From contig CAWISL010000008.1 in the NCBI GenBank assembly GCA_963838795.1, positions 62,001 through 126,000 on the forward strand: a stretch of DNA of 64,000 nucleotides, in the 5' to 3' direction. Shown in pieces: positions 16,822 through 24,970 of this stretch (position 1 is its first letter; every line of letters starts with the position of its first letter). The notes below the pieces were generated by a model. The model worked only from the letters and a program-made list of their open reading frames with translations, was not told where the DNA came from and did not search any database. The position numbers and the translations under genes were made by a program. Origin of the DNA: JAIBJN01 sp963838795. GTDB lineage: Bacteria; Actinomycetota; Thermoleophilia; Gaiellales; Gaiellaceae.

Positions 16822-17073
16822 TCACTGCTCAGCTCGTGCTTCCTCACGGGCCAGGACACCGATCGAGATCAGGTCGGGGATCGTGATCCAGGCATCGCCG
16901 AGCGGCATGCCGCCCTCCTCGACGATGGCCTTCCGGAGCGGGATCGCCCAGCGATGCTCGACCAGGAGGATCGCCGCAGCATAGTCGTTCGGGATGTCCT
17001 CGAGCACGTCCCAGGTCCCCGGCTCGCCTTTCTGCGCCCCGCACCGCCATGTGTCCTCACCCGCGAGGCGACT
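16822..17073 (-). pseudogene. DUF6325-like protein, 5'-truncated remnant
   Basis: The conserved C-terminal part, AAAILLVEHRWAIPLRKAI and GDAWITIPDLISIGV, matches my memory of DUF6325 family proteins (normally about 140-160 residues). The frame is closed by a TGA at 17074-17076, before any of the usual N-terminal half, and no candidate start in a good context is present (GTG 17007 would give 61 residues). It lies upstream of the MBL gene on the same strand. Most likely a truncated remnant. Confidence 0.5.
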
Positions 17074-17076
17074 TCA

Positions 17077-17615
17077 CCCGGGTGACACGCGACACCGACG
17101 CTCCGCCATGACCTGCGGTCCCATTGGCCAGTGATCATCCGGTCAACGCAGAAGACCGTCGGCTGGGCGAGCGTTCAGGAATGTCGCCTGAGCTGCTGCG
17201 GGATCTGACGTACGCGATGCTGGAAGATGCTCAGCGTCGCTGCTGAATCTCGCGCGAAGCGGCAGCGGCCGGATCGGCCATCCAAGCCGAGGATTCTCGA
17301 CCGGCGACCGATGAGTTCGGGGACTTCAACCGATCTATTTAGTGGAGCTCCACGCTCTCGCAGATGCCAAGAGCCTCGGAGATCGTCCATGGGCATGGGC
17401 TGTCGGAGCTGTTCGCGCCGGGCTAGGGCTCGGTCGTGATCTACAGCTTCATGTTCCCGCGCGACCCCGCTGACGAGCGGCTAGGTTCGAGGACCGGCCA
17501 AGCGACGCGGCTTGAGCGTGTTCTCTTTCGGCACGAACTCCGGCTTACCGCCCTTGAAGCAATTCGATACACGTGCGTAAACTGGATTCTCAGGCAGGCC
17601 GTCGTCGCAGATTGC
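17077..17615. other. Stretch without a supported gene
   Basis: I see no conserved reading frame. An open frame runs from 17436 into the next gene, but its N-terminal part has no protein-like pattern. No clear terminator or RNA structure is visible. Confidence 0.4.
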
Positions 17616-18434
17616 ATGGCGGGGCAAACCGACTCAACCCCCGGACGTGCGCGGAGAGTGGTCCGGCGCGTCGCCAGCTTTCCGGGAGTAATCCTGGGTG
17701 GCATTCTTACTGCGACCATCGCTTGGTCGGTTTCGCACTACCTCCCCCGACTCGTCGAGCGCGTGGAGAACCCCGAGCCCATGCGTTTCACCCTTTTCAC
17801 AAACCCCGGCGAGATCGACACGTTTAGCGATGACACTCAGGTCGCCCTAATCCCACCGGGCCGCAAGGTCTCGGGCTCGCCCGGACCCGGTTGTCGGGGG
17901 TTCCACACCTGGCTGAAGGAGTACGGCGGCGCCGACGTAGGGACGACCAAGCTTCGGGTGATCCTCCGGGGTTCCGCGACGAGCCCGGTCGTCGTCGAAC
18001 GGATGCGCGCGCGCGTTGTCGATCGCCGCCGGCCCGGGGGCGGGATCCCAATCGAGTGCCCGAGCGCTGGAGCCGCGGCGGTGCGATCCGTCGCCATCGA
18101 CCTGGACTCGCCCGACGCACTCGCCCACTACGTCACTCTCAACGGCACAAAGCCGCTCGCGTTTACGCTGGCCCGGGACGAGAGCGAGATCTTCGATCTC
18201 CGGGTGTCGACGCGCGAGTGTCATTGCCGGTGGGTCCTTGATATCGGCTTCGTGGCGAACGGCAAGCCCGACACGCTCACCATCATGGACGCTGGAGAGC
18301 CGTTTGAGACGACCGCGCCGCGCCGGAAATCGCCCGTATATACCTGGGACTACACGAGTTCGTGGTTGCTGAGCCGGGGTGACGGCTTCCAAGAGAAGAA
18401 TGTCCCGACGTCCTCGCTGCGAGCGCTCTGGTGA
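17616..18434 (+). CDS. Single-pass membrane protein with an extracytoplasmic domain, unknown family
   Basis: From ATG 17616 the protein has 272 residues. An Arg-rich N-terminus (RARRVVRRVASF) precedes one helix (PGVILGGILTATIAWSVSHYL), so the roughly 220-residue remainder should face outward. That part contains three Cys, in PGCRGFHTWL and in TRECHCRW. I recognise no family. The frame is open further upstream to 17436, but the membrane anchor argues for 17616. It ends in a GTGA overlap with the next gene, implying translational coupling to a lipoprotein. A tRNA 3' fragment follows that pair, so the two genes may be island cargo. Confidence 0.55.
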   Translation: MAGQTDSTPGRARRVVRRVASFPGVILGGILTATIAWSVSHYLPRLVERVENPEPMRFTLFTNPGEIDTFSDDTQVALIPPGRKVSGSPGPGCRGFHTWLKEYGGADVGTTKLRVILRGSATSPVVVERMRARVVDRRRPGGGIPIECPSAGAAAVRSVAIDLDSPDALAHYVTLNGTKPLAFTLARDESEIFDLRVSTRECHCRWVLDIGFVANGKPDTLTIMDAGEPFETTAPRRKSPVYTWDYTSSWLLSRGDGFQEKNVPTSSLRALW

Positions 18435-19039
18435 TCGGCGGCGATAGCCGATTCGGAGTGCATCCGGGCACCGTGGCGGCAGCGGCTCTTGCCACGATCG
18501 GTCTTATCTCGCTGCTCGTGGCGTGCGGCGGGTCGTCGCCCGATCCGGGCGCACCCGCCACCACCGCGGAAACGCATACTCAGGAAGCCGAGGCTGATGC
18601 TTGCCCGGAGCGCGGCGCTCCGATCACGGGCGGAGTGATCGTGCCGAACCAAGGTGCCGTGGGCGTGCGGCTCGGAATGACGCGGGACGAAGTGATCGCT
18701 TGCCTCGGCCGGCCGGGATACACGAACCCCAGGCTTTACGACTACTCCATTGAATCGACGATCTTTAACCTGGCTTTTGAGGCCGGTCACCTCCGCTACA
18801 TCAACATCGCGGGCCCTGAGTTCTGCCTCCCGCACGACGTCTGCCTCGATCGCCGAGGCAACGTCCGCAAGCTGTCCGACTACTACGGGGACGAGGTCTA
18901 CGTGACCGAGGACGAAGCAGGCTCTCGCGTACTCACGATGCAAGGAGAGCTCGACGGCCGGGGAGTTCAGACGACGTTTCTGCTCAATGGCGTCGGTGGG
19001 TCGATCAGTCAGGTTGAGATCGGGTGGCTGGATCAATGA
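18431..19039 (+). CDS. Secreted lipoprotein of unknown function
   Basis: The protein has 202 residues. A hydrophobic stretch (AAAALATIGLISLLVAC) ends in a lipobox with Cys32. A Pro/Thr/Glu linker follows, then a domain with VRLGMTRDEVIACLGRPGYTN, a sequence reminiscent of SmpA/BamE-like folds in which a G-M-T-x-x-E-V motif precedes a lineage of small outer proteins; this resemblance is weak. Further Cys occur in EFCLPHDVCL. The GTG start overlaps the stop of the preceding membrane protein gene (GTGA), suggesting the two products work together at the cell surface. Confidence 0.6.
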   Translation: MIGGDSRFGVHPGTVAAAALATIGLISLLVACGGSSPDPGAPATTAETHTQEAEADACPERGAPITGGVIVPNQGAVGVRLGMTRDEVIACLGRPGYTNPRLYDYSIESTIFNLAFEAGHLRYINIAGPEFCLPHDVCLDRRGNVRKLSDYYGDEVYVTEDEAGSRVLTMQGELDGRGVQTTFLLNGVGGSISQVEIGWLDQ

Positions 19040-19045
19040 CCCGAT

Positions 19046-19074
19046 TGTTCCTGGTTCGAATCCAGGCGGGCCCA
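19046..19074 (+). repeat. tRNA 3'-end fragment (different tRNA)
   Basis: T-stem CCTGG, loop TTCGAAT, T-stem CCAGG, acceptor 3' strand CGGGCCC and A are present at 19050-19074, but upstream is the coding end of the lipoprotein gene, not a tRNA body. It starts about 10 bp after that gene's stop. It differs from the 44-bp att-like repeats, so it probably marks integration at another tRNA gene. Confidence 0.6.
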
Positions 19075-19346
19075 CGTCGGACATTCGCCGCAGACGACTC
19101 AAAGGCTTAGGCTAGGCGCCGTCAAAGGTCCGCTAGCCCGCTCCTGCTTCCGCGTGAAAGCGGCAGCCCGAGAAGATGCTCGTGGCGTGCGCGAGCCTGC
19201 TGTCGCCTGACGTCTGGATCCGCGTGGCGACAATGGCAACGCTCGACGTTCGCTCGCGTTCGGTCACGTGTTCGCTCGCCGACCGATTCCGCTCAACCAT
19301 CCGCCGTGAGCGAACCCCGGCGAACCGACGCGAACGCCGCTCCGAG
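19075..19346. other. Stretch without a supported gene, between two tRNA fragments
   Basis: No conserved reading frame. It is bounded by the two different tRNA 3' fragments. Confidence 0.4.
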
Positions 19347-19389
19347 TCGACAAGCTGGGGTCACTGGTTCGAGCCCAGTACCGCCCACC
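19347..19389 (+). repeat. tRNA 3'-end fragment, att-like repeat copy 2
   Basis: It matches 260-303 over its whole length except for one G fewer in the GGGG run; the shared block runs from TCGACAAGCTGGGG through ACTGGTTCGAGCCCAGT to ACCGCCCACC. There is no tRNA 5' half upstream. Confidence 0.8.
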
Positions 19390-19396
19390 TCACGGG

Positions 19397-19420
19397 AAGC
19401 GCTGCATAGGCGGCGCTTTT
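19397..19420 (+). terminator. Hairpin terminator after att-like repeat copy 2
   Basis: AAGCGC pairs with GCGCTT around a 10-base loop and ends in TTTT. It parallels the terminator behind copy 1. The remaining bases to 19646 hold nothing that I can support. Confidence 0.55.
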
Positions 19421-19646
19421 CACGTGTTGAGCGCGGAACGTCAAGCGGCACCGGACGCTGCATGGAAATGAAATGGCAAGGTTGGGTCGCCGACGAACGA
19501 GGCCGGCGCCCAGCCTCGGCCGCGGACCGCGACCGCGTTAGCTGCCCAGTAGCGACACGCAGAACCCCACCGCGGTCGCGACCCCGCCCCCTCACGGCCA
19601 CGCTTGAACGAGAAGGGCATGAGCGAGTTGGCGAGCATGCCTCGAG

Positions 19647-20453
19647 TCAGGGTGACAAAGGGGACCTTGGCGTCTGGGCCGCCGGGGGAAGCTCCATCGA
19701 GGCGCGCAGCGCGACGAGGGGCGTGTCGGGCACGGTTACGAACCCGCGCGTCGGGCGGTCGAGATCGAAGGTGGTGAGGAGGAGCACCGAGACGAACGCG
19801 GCCGCCAGAACGACGGTGATCACGCCGCGCGAGAGGATCGCGAGGTAGAGGGCGAGCAGGCCGAGTGCGACCGCCGCCCCGATGATCTCGATCAAGAGCA
19901 CGGCCGAGGGCACGCGGTTGTTCAGCCCGGACACCCGCACGGTCTGCATGTCGATCATCTCGTTCAGGGTCTCGACGTACAGGCGCGGGGCGCTGTCAGT
20001 GGGTGAGGCGGCAAGCACCTCACCGGCGAGGCGCCAGAGCGAGCGTTGCAGCCGCTCCCCCTCGGCAATCGCCGCCTCCGAGGCCGAGCTTCCCGGGACC
20101 GACGCCGAGAGCGCGATGCTGGCGTCCGTATAGCGCCTGAGCAGGTCGAGGGATTGCGTGCGAATAGGCTCGGGCAGGGTCTGCGCCCGCAGATAGGTCG
20201 TGCCGATCGCGTTCGCGTCGTCGACGACCGCGGTGCGCCGGGCGTCGTAGCGGCCCACGGCCATCGTGAGGCCGAACGCGAGGAGGAGCCCGACGAGCCC
20301 GAGGAGCGCGGCCTGGAGGACGCCGAACGGCTCGCGCAGCGTCTCGGTATGCGCGCGAAGTCGGCGGCCGACGAACGCCCCGAGCAGCGTTGCCCCGAGC
20401 ACGATCCCGAAGATGACCAGCCCCAGCTCGAGGCTGCTCAGGCGGAAGAACAT
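19647..20453 (-). CDS. DUF4239 (bestrophin-like domain) membrane protein
   Basis: The protein has 268 residues. Two N-terminal helices (LGLVIFGIVLGATLLGAFVGRR; LQAALLGLVGLLLAFGLTMAV) are followed by RYDARRTAVVDDANAIGTTYLRA, which is the DUF4239 signature, a cytoplasmic helical segment, and two C-terminal helices ending near LLLTTFDLDRPTRGFV, another conserved block. The family is predicted to be membrane-embedded with a distant bestrophin-like fold; transport activity is unproven. It stands alone between two att-like repeats. Confidence 0.8.
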   Translation of the reverse strand: MFFRLSSLELGLVIFGIVLGATLLGAFVGRRLRAHTETLREPFGVLQAALLGLVGLLLAFGLTMAVGRYDARRTAVVDDANAIGTTYLRAQTLPEPIRTQSLDLLRRYTDASIALSASVPGSSASEAAIAEGERLQRSLWRLAGEVLAASPTDSAPRLYVETLNEMIDMQTVRVSGLNNRVPSAVLLIEIIGAAVALGLLALYLAILSRGVITVVLAAAFVSVLLLTTFDLDRPTRGFVTVPDTPLVALRASMELPPAAQTPRSPLSP

Positions 20454-20929
20454 CGGCTCCCTCGCACCACGGCTGATTGATCATGCGCGAAGAGTCGGAC
20501 GGGGGCGCGGGCCGCAAGGTGACCCTAGGACTGCCCTTCATGACCCGGGCGACGGGGCGGCACGGCTGCCGTCTACTCGGAGCCCGACGCCCGAGCGGCC
20601 GGCGCACCTGCCTCGACCACCCGATGCTCAGGCCGCAGCCCAGCCGCCCAGCGGTGCGGGCGCATGGCAGCAGTCGGGATGATCGCGCTCTTCGTGGCCG
20701 AGCTTCTGACGTTCCAGGCGCGGCGGGCTCAGCCTGCTCCAGCGATGCACCCCGCCTGAGAACTGCCAACAAGGCGCCCCTTCCCTGGAAGCCTCGGAAA
20801 CGGGGCTTTTCTTTGGGAAACAGATGAGTGGCTCCTCAGGGGACCCTCATGTCAGGAGCATGTCCGCCGGTCCAGCAACGCTCGTCTGCCGCGACTTCTG
20901 AAAACCCTTTGGGCCGGTTGGCCCGGGCG
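20454..20929. other. Stretch without a supported gene
   Basis: It contains a weak hairpin near 20788-20813 (AAGCC with GGGGCTTTT) and a 31-codon open frame at 20664-20759 of unclear value. No conserved protein or RNA is recognisable. Confidence 0.4.
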
Positions 20930-22363
20930 TCAGCCGGGCTGGATGTTCTTGTTGTGGTGGAAGGCGTTGTCAGGGTCGTACTTGGCCTTGACCTCGGCGA
21001 GCCGCCGGTAGATCTGATCGCCGTAGGCCTCTCGAACCCGGCTGGAGTCGTCGTCGGAATCAAGGAAGTTGACGTAGACGCCGCCAGCGCCGTGCGGTTG
21101 GAGGGCTTGGAGGAACCGCCGCGCCCAGGCCGTCTCGGCCGCGGCGTGCTCGCCGGACTCGTCAGGGAGCCACACGGCGTCGATGACGATGTGGTGGGCT
21201 ACGTCGCGACCCGCATAGGCGGTGGCGTCGTGGGGGACTCGGGCGACGGCGCCACCCATGTGGAACATCGCCGCGTACGACCGGGGCGAGCTGGAGGCGT
21301 AGGCGTGATCGGCGATGACGGCGATAGCGTCGTCGGAGAGGCCGGCGAGGTTCGTCGCCTTCCAGTAGTAGTGCCACCCGTGGAGCACGGTGTCGTCGAA
21401 GCCGCCCTGGAAGGCGACGTACGGCGAGGGTGCGAGCAGGTCAACGAGCGGCGTCCCGAACCGGCGGAGGGCCCGTACCGCACGCTCGCCGTCTTCGACG
21501 TCGCCGGCGTAGCAGCAGGCGACGGCGATGGCCGGCCGCCAGTGCAGGTCCTCGGGGATGACCGGCAGTGGGGGGACGGTGCCGAGCCTGACGACGCTGC
21601 CGAGCTCGTCGGGCGCTTCGGCGGCGAAGTCCCGGTACCACTTCAGCACGTCGGTGGTGTCGTCGGCCGCCCAGAAGACGGGCCCGGCCATCACGGTCGG
21701 GCCGAGGGGATGCAGAGCGAACCGGAACGAGGTGACGACGCCGAAGTTGCCGCCGCCGCCTCGCAGCGCCCAGAACAGATCGGGGTGCTCGTCGGCGGAC
21801 GCCCGGACGATGCTGCCCTCGGCGGTGACGACCTCGGCGGCAAGCAGGTTGTCGACGGTGAGCCCGTGTTTGCGCATGAGGAAGCCGATGCCGCCGCCGA
21901 GGGTGAGCCCGGCGACGCCGGTGTGTCCCACGATGCCGCCGGTGGTGGCCAGACCGTGGGCCTGCGTCTCGTGGTCGACGTCGCCCCACAGTGCACCACC
22001 CTGCACCCAGGCCGTGCGACCGGCGGGGTCGACCCACACGGCCCGCATCGCCGAGAGGTCGATGACGACCCCGTCGTCGCACACCGCGGTGCCGGCCACG
22101 TTGTGGCCCCCTCCCCGTACGGCGATCTCCAGGTCGTGGTCGCGCGCGAAGCGCACCGCCGCGACCACATCCGCCACGCCCGTGCAGCGGGCGATGAAGG
22201 CCGGATGGCGGTCAATCGCGCCATTCCAGATCCTGCGGGCCGAGTCGAAGCCGGGGCTGGTCGGCAGCAGCAGCTCTCCGCGGAACGATCCGCCGAGCTC
22301 GGCGGCGTACTGCCGTTGGGTGCGGGTGCCCCTCGCGGAGCGGATCTTCTCCGCGTCAACCAA
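20930..22363 (-). CDS. FAD-binding oxidoreductase with BBE domain (PCMH-type)
   Basis: The protein has 477 residues. The FAD-binding half has AVRGGGHNVAGTAV, whose His is the usual site of the 8-alpha-histidyl flavin bond, then VQGGALWGDVDHETQAHGLA, GVAGLTLGGGIGFL and LRGGGGNFGVVTSF. The C-terminus has the berberine-bridge-enzyme motif YDPDNAFHHNKNIQP. The second covalent Cys of bicovalent family members is not evident. These enzymes oxidise alcohols, sugars or alkaloids; substrate unknown. The start is TTG 22363, overlapping by 8 nt the end of a 33-residue peptide gene, so translation is probably coupled. It is divergent from an HxlR regulator. Confidence 0.85.
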   Translation of the reverse strand: MVDAEKIRSARGTRTQRQYAAELGGSFRGELLLPTSPGFDSARRIWNGAIDRHPAFIARCTGVADVVAAVRFARDHDLEIAVRGGGHNVAGTAVCDDGVVIDLSAMRAVWVDPAGRTAWVQGGALWGDVDHETQAHGLATTGGIVGHTGVAGLTLGGGIGFLMRKHGLTVDNLLAAEVVTAEGSIVRASADEHPDLFWALRGGGGNFGVVTSFRFALHPLGPTVMAGPVFWAADDTTDVLKWYRDFAAEAPDELGSVVRLGTVPPLPVIPEDLHWRPAIAVACCYAGDVEDGERAVRALRRFGTPLVDLLAPSPYVAFQGGFDDTVLHGWHYYWKATNLAGLSDDAIAVIADHAYASSSPRSYAAMFHMGGAVARVPHDATAYAGRDVAHHIVIDAVWLPDESGEHAAAETAWARRFLQALQPHGAGGVYVNFLDSDDDSSRVREAYGDQIYRRLAEVKAKYDPDNAFHHNKNIQPG

Positions 22364-22457
22364 CGAGGCTCACCAACGCGCTGATGGTGGCGACGCCCAG
22401 GAACAGGGCAACGCCGATCGTCAGGATGACGTACGTCCAGAAGGTCTTACTGTTCAC
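22356..22457 (-). CDS. 33-residue single-helix membrane peptide
   Basis: GTG 22457 is preceded by GGAAGGGAG at good spacing and encodes 33 residues: a short polar start (MNSKTFWTY) and one hydrophobic helix (VILTIGVALFLGVATISALV). A longer 60-codon frame exists but its extra N-terminus is not protein-like. The stop overlaps the TTG start of the flavo-oxidoreductase, so this peptide leads the operon. No family is known to me; it could anchor or regulate the oxidoreductase. Confidence 0.6.
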   Translation of the reverse strand: MNSKTFWTYVILTIGVALFLGVATISALVSLVG

Positions 22458-22620
22458 CGCTTGCTCCCTTCCGAGGAGATCGGCGGAAGCACATCGACGC
22501 GGTGTATCCAGGGATGGTGTCTGCGTCCGGGTAGCCATGCCAGCAACGTAGGCTTGCCGGCCAGGCCTGACTAGTTCCCCTTTCGTACCAACCGGTCCGA
22601 ATAACAGACCTGTTGGCCGG

Positions 22621-22645
22621 TCCGCGGCTAATCCGCGGATAACAT
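22621..22645 (+). promoter_or_regulatory. Inverted-repeat operator and -10 box before the HxlR gene
   Basis: TCCGCGG-CTAAT-CCGCGGA is a perfect 7-bp inverted repeat, followed at once by TAACAT (22640-22645), which sits exactly 10 nt before ATG 22655. That geometry implies a leaderless transcript. The operator is well placed for autoregulation and for control of the divergent oxidoreductase operon. Confidence 0.5.
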
Positions 22646-22654
22646 GGTGGCGCG

Positions 22655-23467
22655 ATGCGCGGCTACGCGCAGTACTGCCCGGTCGCGAAGGCCACCGAGG
22701 TCCTCGGCGACCGGTGGACCCTTCTGATCGTGCGCGAGATGCTCGGCGGCGCGAGTGGCTTCAACGAGCTCCAGCGCGGCCTCCCGGGGATCTCGCGCTC
22801 TGTCCTCACCGACCGCATGCGCTCGCTCGAGCGGGCCGAGGTCATCGAGCGCAGAACGGGCCCGAAGGGCCGCACCCTCGAGTATCGCCTGGCGCCCGCC
22901 GGCCGTGACCTCCAGCCGGTCGTCCAGGCGATCGGCGAGTGGGGGGCAACGTGGTCGTTCACCGAGCCGCGACCCGAGGAACTCGATCCCGACCTGTTGA
23001 TCGTCTGGATGGCCCGCCACGTCGATCGCGAGCGGCTCCCGCCCAACCGAACCGTGGTCAAGTTCGACTTTCGCGATCCCAAGCGGCGTTACTGGATGGT
23101 CCTCGAGCCCTCCGAGGTCTCGGTCTGCCTCCAGCACCCCGGTTTTGACGTCGACCTCGAGGTCATCGTCGACACCAGCACGCTCTACCGCGTCTATCTG
23201 GGACGGGCCGAGCTGGGCGGTGCGATTCGAGCCGGCCAGCTGACGCTGAGCGGCCCGCGGACGCTGCAACGCGGATTCGGCCGCTGGTTCACCTGGAGCG
23301 CATTCGCCCCGGCCACCCGCTCGGCGCAGGAACGCCGTACAGCCGCCTCACGCCTTGCCAGCCCTCATCGCGTACGGATCGCCCAAGACGGCGATCAGGG
23401 CGCTGGACGAGGAGCGCAAGCCCCCTCGCGAACGGACGGCGCGAGTCCTCTCGGCACCAAGCGGTAG
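22655..23467 (+). CDS. HxlR-type winged-helix regulator with C-terminal SCP2-like domain
   Basis: The protein has 270 residues. Residues 1-95 form the HxlR winged helix (CPVAKATEVLGDRWTLLIVRE, FNELQRGLPGISRSVLTDRMRSLE, wing around RRTGPKGRTLEYRL). From about residue 110 to 215 is a domain like those found in actinobacterial HxlR proteins with sterol-carrier-like C-termini (VCLQHPGFDVDLEVIVDTSTLYRVYLGR). The last 45 residues are Arg/Ala-rich and unconserved, running up to the third tRNA fragment, so the original C-terminus may have been altered by integration there. It probably represses the divergent flavo-oxidoreductase operon. Confidence 0.8.
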   Translation: MRGYAQYCPVAKATEVLGDRWTLLIVREMLGGASGFNELQRGLPGISRSVLTDRMRSLERAEVIERRTGPKGRTLEYRLAPAGRDLQPVVQAIGEWGATWSFTEPRPEELDPDLLIVWMARHVDRERLPPNRTVVKFDFRDPKRRYWMVLEPSEVSVCLQHPGFDVDLEVIVDTSTLYRVYLGRAELGGAIRAGQLTLSGPRTLQRGFGRWFTWSAFAPATRSAQERRTAASRLASPHRVRIAQDGDQGAGRGAQAPSRTDGASPLGTKR

Positions 23468-23497
23468 CGAGAAGCGGCGGCGACTCGTCGCGCATGC

Positions 23498-23541
23498 TCG
23501 AGAAGCTGGGGGTGACTGGTTCGAGCCCAGTACCGCCCACC
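23498..23541 (+). repeat. tRNA 3'-end fragment, att-like repeat copy 3
   Basis: It differs from copy 1 at only two positions over 44 bp (TCGAGAAG for TCGACAAG, and GGGTGACTGG for GGGTCACTGG). Again only a tRNA 3' part is present. It marks the right limit of the putative island series; core genes begin just beyond. Confidence 0.8.
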
Positions 23542-23570
23542 TCACGAAGCCCCACTAGGCGGGCATCTTC

Positions 23571-24011
23571 TTACGCGGCGTGCTCGGTGATGTCCACGAG
23601 GTACGCCGCTTGGAGCAGTCGCTCGAGTCGGCGCGCGTCGGCCAGGCCGACCTCCTCGCTCGCGAGCACTCCGAGCTCGTAGGGATAGGCGAGCTGGGCG
23701 CGGTAACCCGCGGAGTGCGGGAGGATGCGACCCCAGAGCTGCACCTTGCCGAGCACGATCGGGTTCGGCAGCGCCGACTGAGCCCATCCGGCCCACTCGA
23801 GCGCGGCGGCGCGCGTCGTCACGGCGTAGATCCCGCACCCGCAGTCGGGGTCCGGCTGCTGGTGCTCGGGGCAGTAGGCGGCGAACGCCTTGCGCTCGGG
23901 CCAGGGATCGCCGTAGACACACGATTCGAGCACGGGCTCGAACGCCTCCGTCTCGGGGTCGATGCGCAGGCGCCAGCAGCGCCAGGCGAGAATTGGCTCG
24001 TCTGGCTTCAA
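23571..24011 (-). CDS. Conserved hypothetical protein with Cys-rich centre
   Basis: The protein has 146 residues. It starts with PILAWRCWRL and has YCPEHQQPDPDCGCGIYAV, where a CPxH-x(n)-PDCxCGIYA pattern could bind a metal, followed by GKVQLWGRILPHSAGYRAQLAYP. I have the impression of a family widespread in actinobacteria whose function is unknown, but cannot name it. It stands alone; 24012-24274 holds nothing recognisable. Confidence 0.65.
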   Translation of the reverse strand: MKPDEPILAWRCWRLRIDPETEAFEPVLESCVYGDPWPERKAFAAYCPEHQQPDPDCGCGIYAVTTRAAALEWAGWAQSALPNPIVLGKVQLWGRILPHSAGYRAQLAYPYELGVLASEEVGLADARRLERLLQAAYLVDITEHAA

Positions 24012-24274
24012 ACCGCTTCGCGCCGTCGCTCCGGCGCCGCGACGGGCTCGGGAAGCTCGACCGGCCCGGGGACCGGCTCAACCGCCGGGGTCACGTCGAT
24101 CTCCGGCTCGAGCGGATCGGGGACGCCAATGTCCGTCACGCCATGTCCTTCCTCGGTTGTGCTCGCGCCTACCCTGGGGCGCGAAGACCGCAAGCGCGGT
24201 CGGGGCCGCAGAACTATGGCCTCAGCGTGGATCGGGCCTCCCGCCGGGTCAACCCCTCGAAGGGCTAGAGCCCG

Positions 24275-24580
24275 CTAGCTGCGGCCGAGCAGGCGGCCGA
24301 AGGCTGCGACGAGCTCTTCCGTCCGCTCTTCGCGAAGGTCCTCGGCCTCGGGGCCGAGGACGCAGTGCCGCGTGTGGCTGTCCAGGAGGCCGAGGGCGAC
24401 TTTCTCCAGAGCGCCCTCGATCGCGCTGATCTGCGTGACGACGTCGATGCAGTAGCGGTCCTCCTCGACCATTCGCTGGACGCCTCGGACCTGACCCTCG
24501 ATGCGGCGCAGCCGGGCGACCAGCTGCTCCTTGGACGCGGTGTAGCCGCGGGTGGGTGTCGTGTTGGGCATGAGTTTCAT
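24275..24580 (-). CDS. csoR: CsoR-family copper-sensing repressor
   Basis: The protein has 101 residues, all helical. The C-H-C copper(I) site is present: Cys44 (RYC), His69 and Cys73 (HTRHC), with the canonical 25- and 4-residue spacing. The fold signature LVARLRRIEGQVRGVQRMVEEDRYC is clear. Apo-CsoR binds DNA and Cu(I) releases it. The gene is divergent from copZ with only 20 bp between start codons, and that gap carries a GGTATACCCCCACCGGGTAG-type operator. A similar operator precedes copA at 38.1 kb. MPNTTPT (ATG 24571) is an alternative start. Confidence 0.9.
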   Translation of the reverse strand: MKLMPNTTPTRGYTASKEQLVARLRRIEGQVRGVQRMVEEDRYCIDVVTQISAIEGALEKVALGLLDSHTRHCVLGPEAEDLREERTEELVAAFGRLLGRS

Positions 24581-24600
24581 GGTATACCCCCACCGGGTAG
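24581..24600. promoter_or_regulatory. CsoR-type operator between csoR and copZ
   Basis: TACCCCCACCGGGTA forms an imperfect dyad of the pattern seen in copper-responsive CsoR operators (TACCC...GGGTA). The whole intergenic gap is this site, so it must overlap both promoters. Confidence 0.6.
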
Positions 24601-24801
24601 ATGGAGGAGATCCGGTACAGCGTCCCCGGCGTCAGCTGCTCGCATTGCGAGCAGGCGATTTCGGCCGAGGTCGGGAAGGTGGCCGGCGTCACAGACGTTC
24701 AGGTCGATCTCGAGGGCAAGACCGTCGCAGTGCGCGGGGAACAAGTCGCCGACGCCTCCGTCCGAGCGGCGATCGCCGAAGCTGGCTACGAAGCGGCCTA
24801 G
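24601..24801 (+). CDS. copZ: Copper chaperone CopZ (HMA domain)
   Basis: The protein has 66 residues, one heavy-metal-associated domain. The metal loop is GVSCSHC with Cys13 and Cys16, followed by the beta-alpha-beta pattern VAGVTDVQVDLEGKTVAV and EAGYEA. It carries Cu(I) in the cytosol to CopA or to CsoR. ATG 24601 has no ribosome binding site because the csoR start is 20 bp away; a leaderless transcript is likely. The stop abuts the inverted-repeat element at 24802. Confidence 0.9.
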   Translation: MEEIRYSVPGVSCSHCEQAISAEVGKVAGVTDVQVDLEGKTVAVRGEQVADASVRAAIAEAGYEAA

Positions 24802-24970
24802 TAGGAGGGTTTGACGAAATACCAGGCTGTGTCGCAGGGCCGCGCTGCTCGCCCCGAGAGCTGCGTCCTCGGTCGCGCCCGTAGCCTCGGGCTACGAACG
24901 CTCCCTGCGTCCTTGTCTCGGAACGACCATCGCACCCCTGCAACGAGCGATATTCCGCCAAACCCTCCTA
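24802..24970. repeat. Small inverted-repeat element (MITE-like), long copy
   Basis: Its ends are TAGGAGGGTTTG (24802-24813) and CAAACCCTCCTA (24959-24970), a perfect 12-bp terminal inverted repeat. The reverse complement shares both ends and subterminal bases (GGCGGAA..TCGCTCG, CACAGCCT, TCGTCAAA) with 32017-32072, so these are two members of one family. It contains no gene. The right end supplies the stop codon of the DUF2017 gene. Confidence 0.65.

Noticed and set aside
20664..20759. 31-codon open frame as a small protein gene
   Set aside because: No ribosome binding site and no recognisable feature beyond a short hydrophobic patch.
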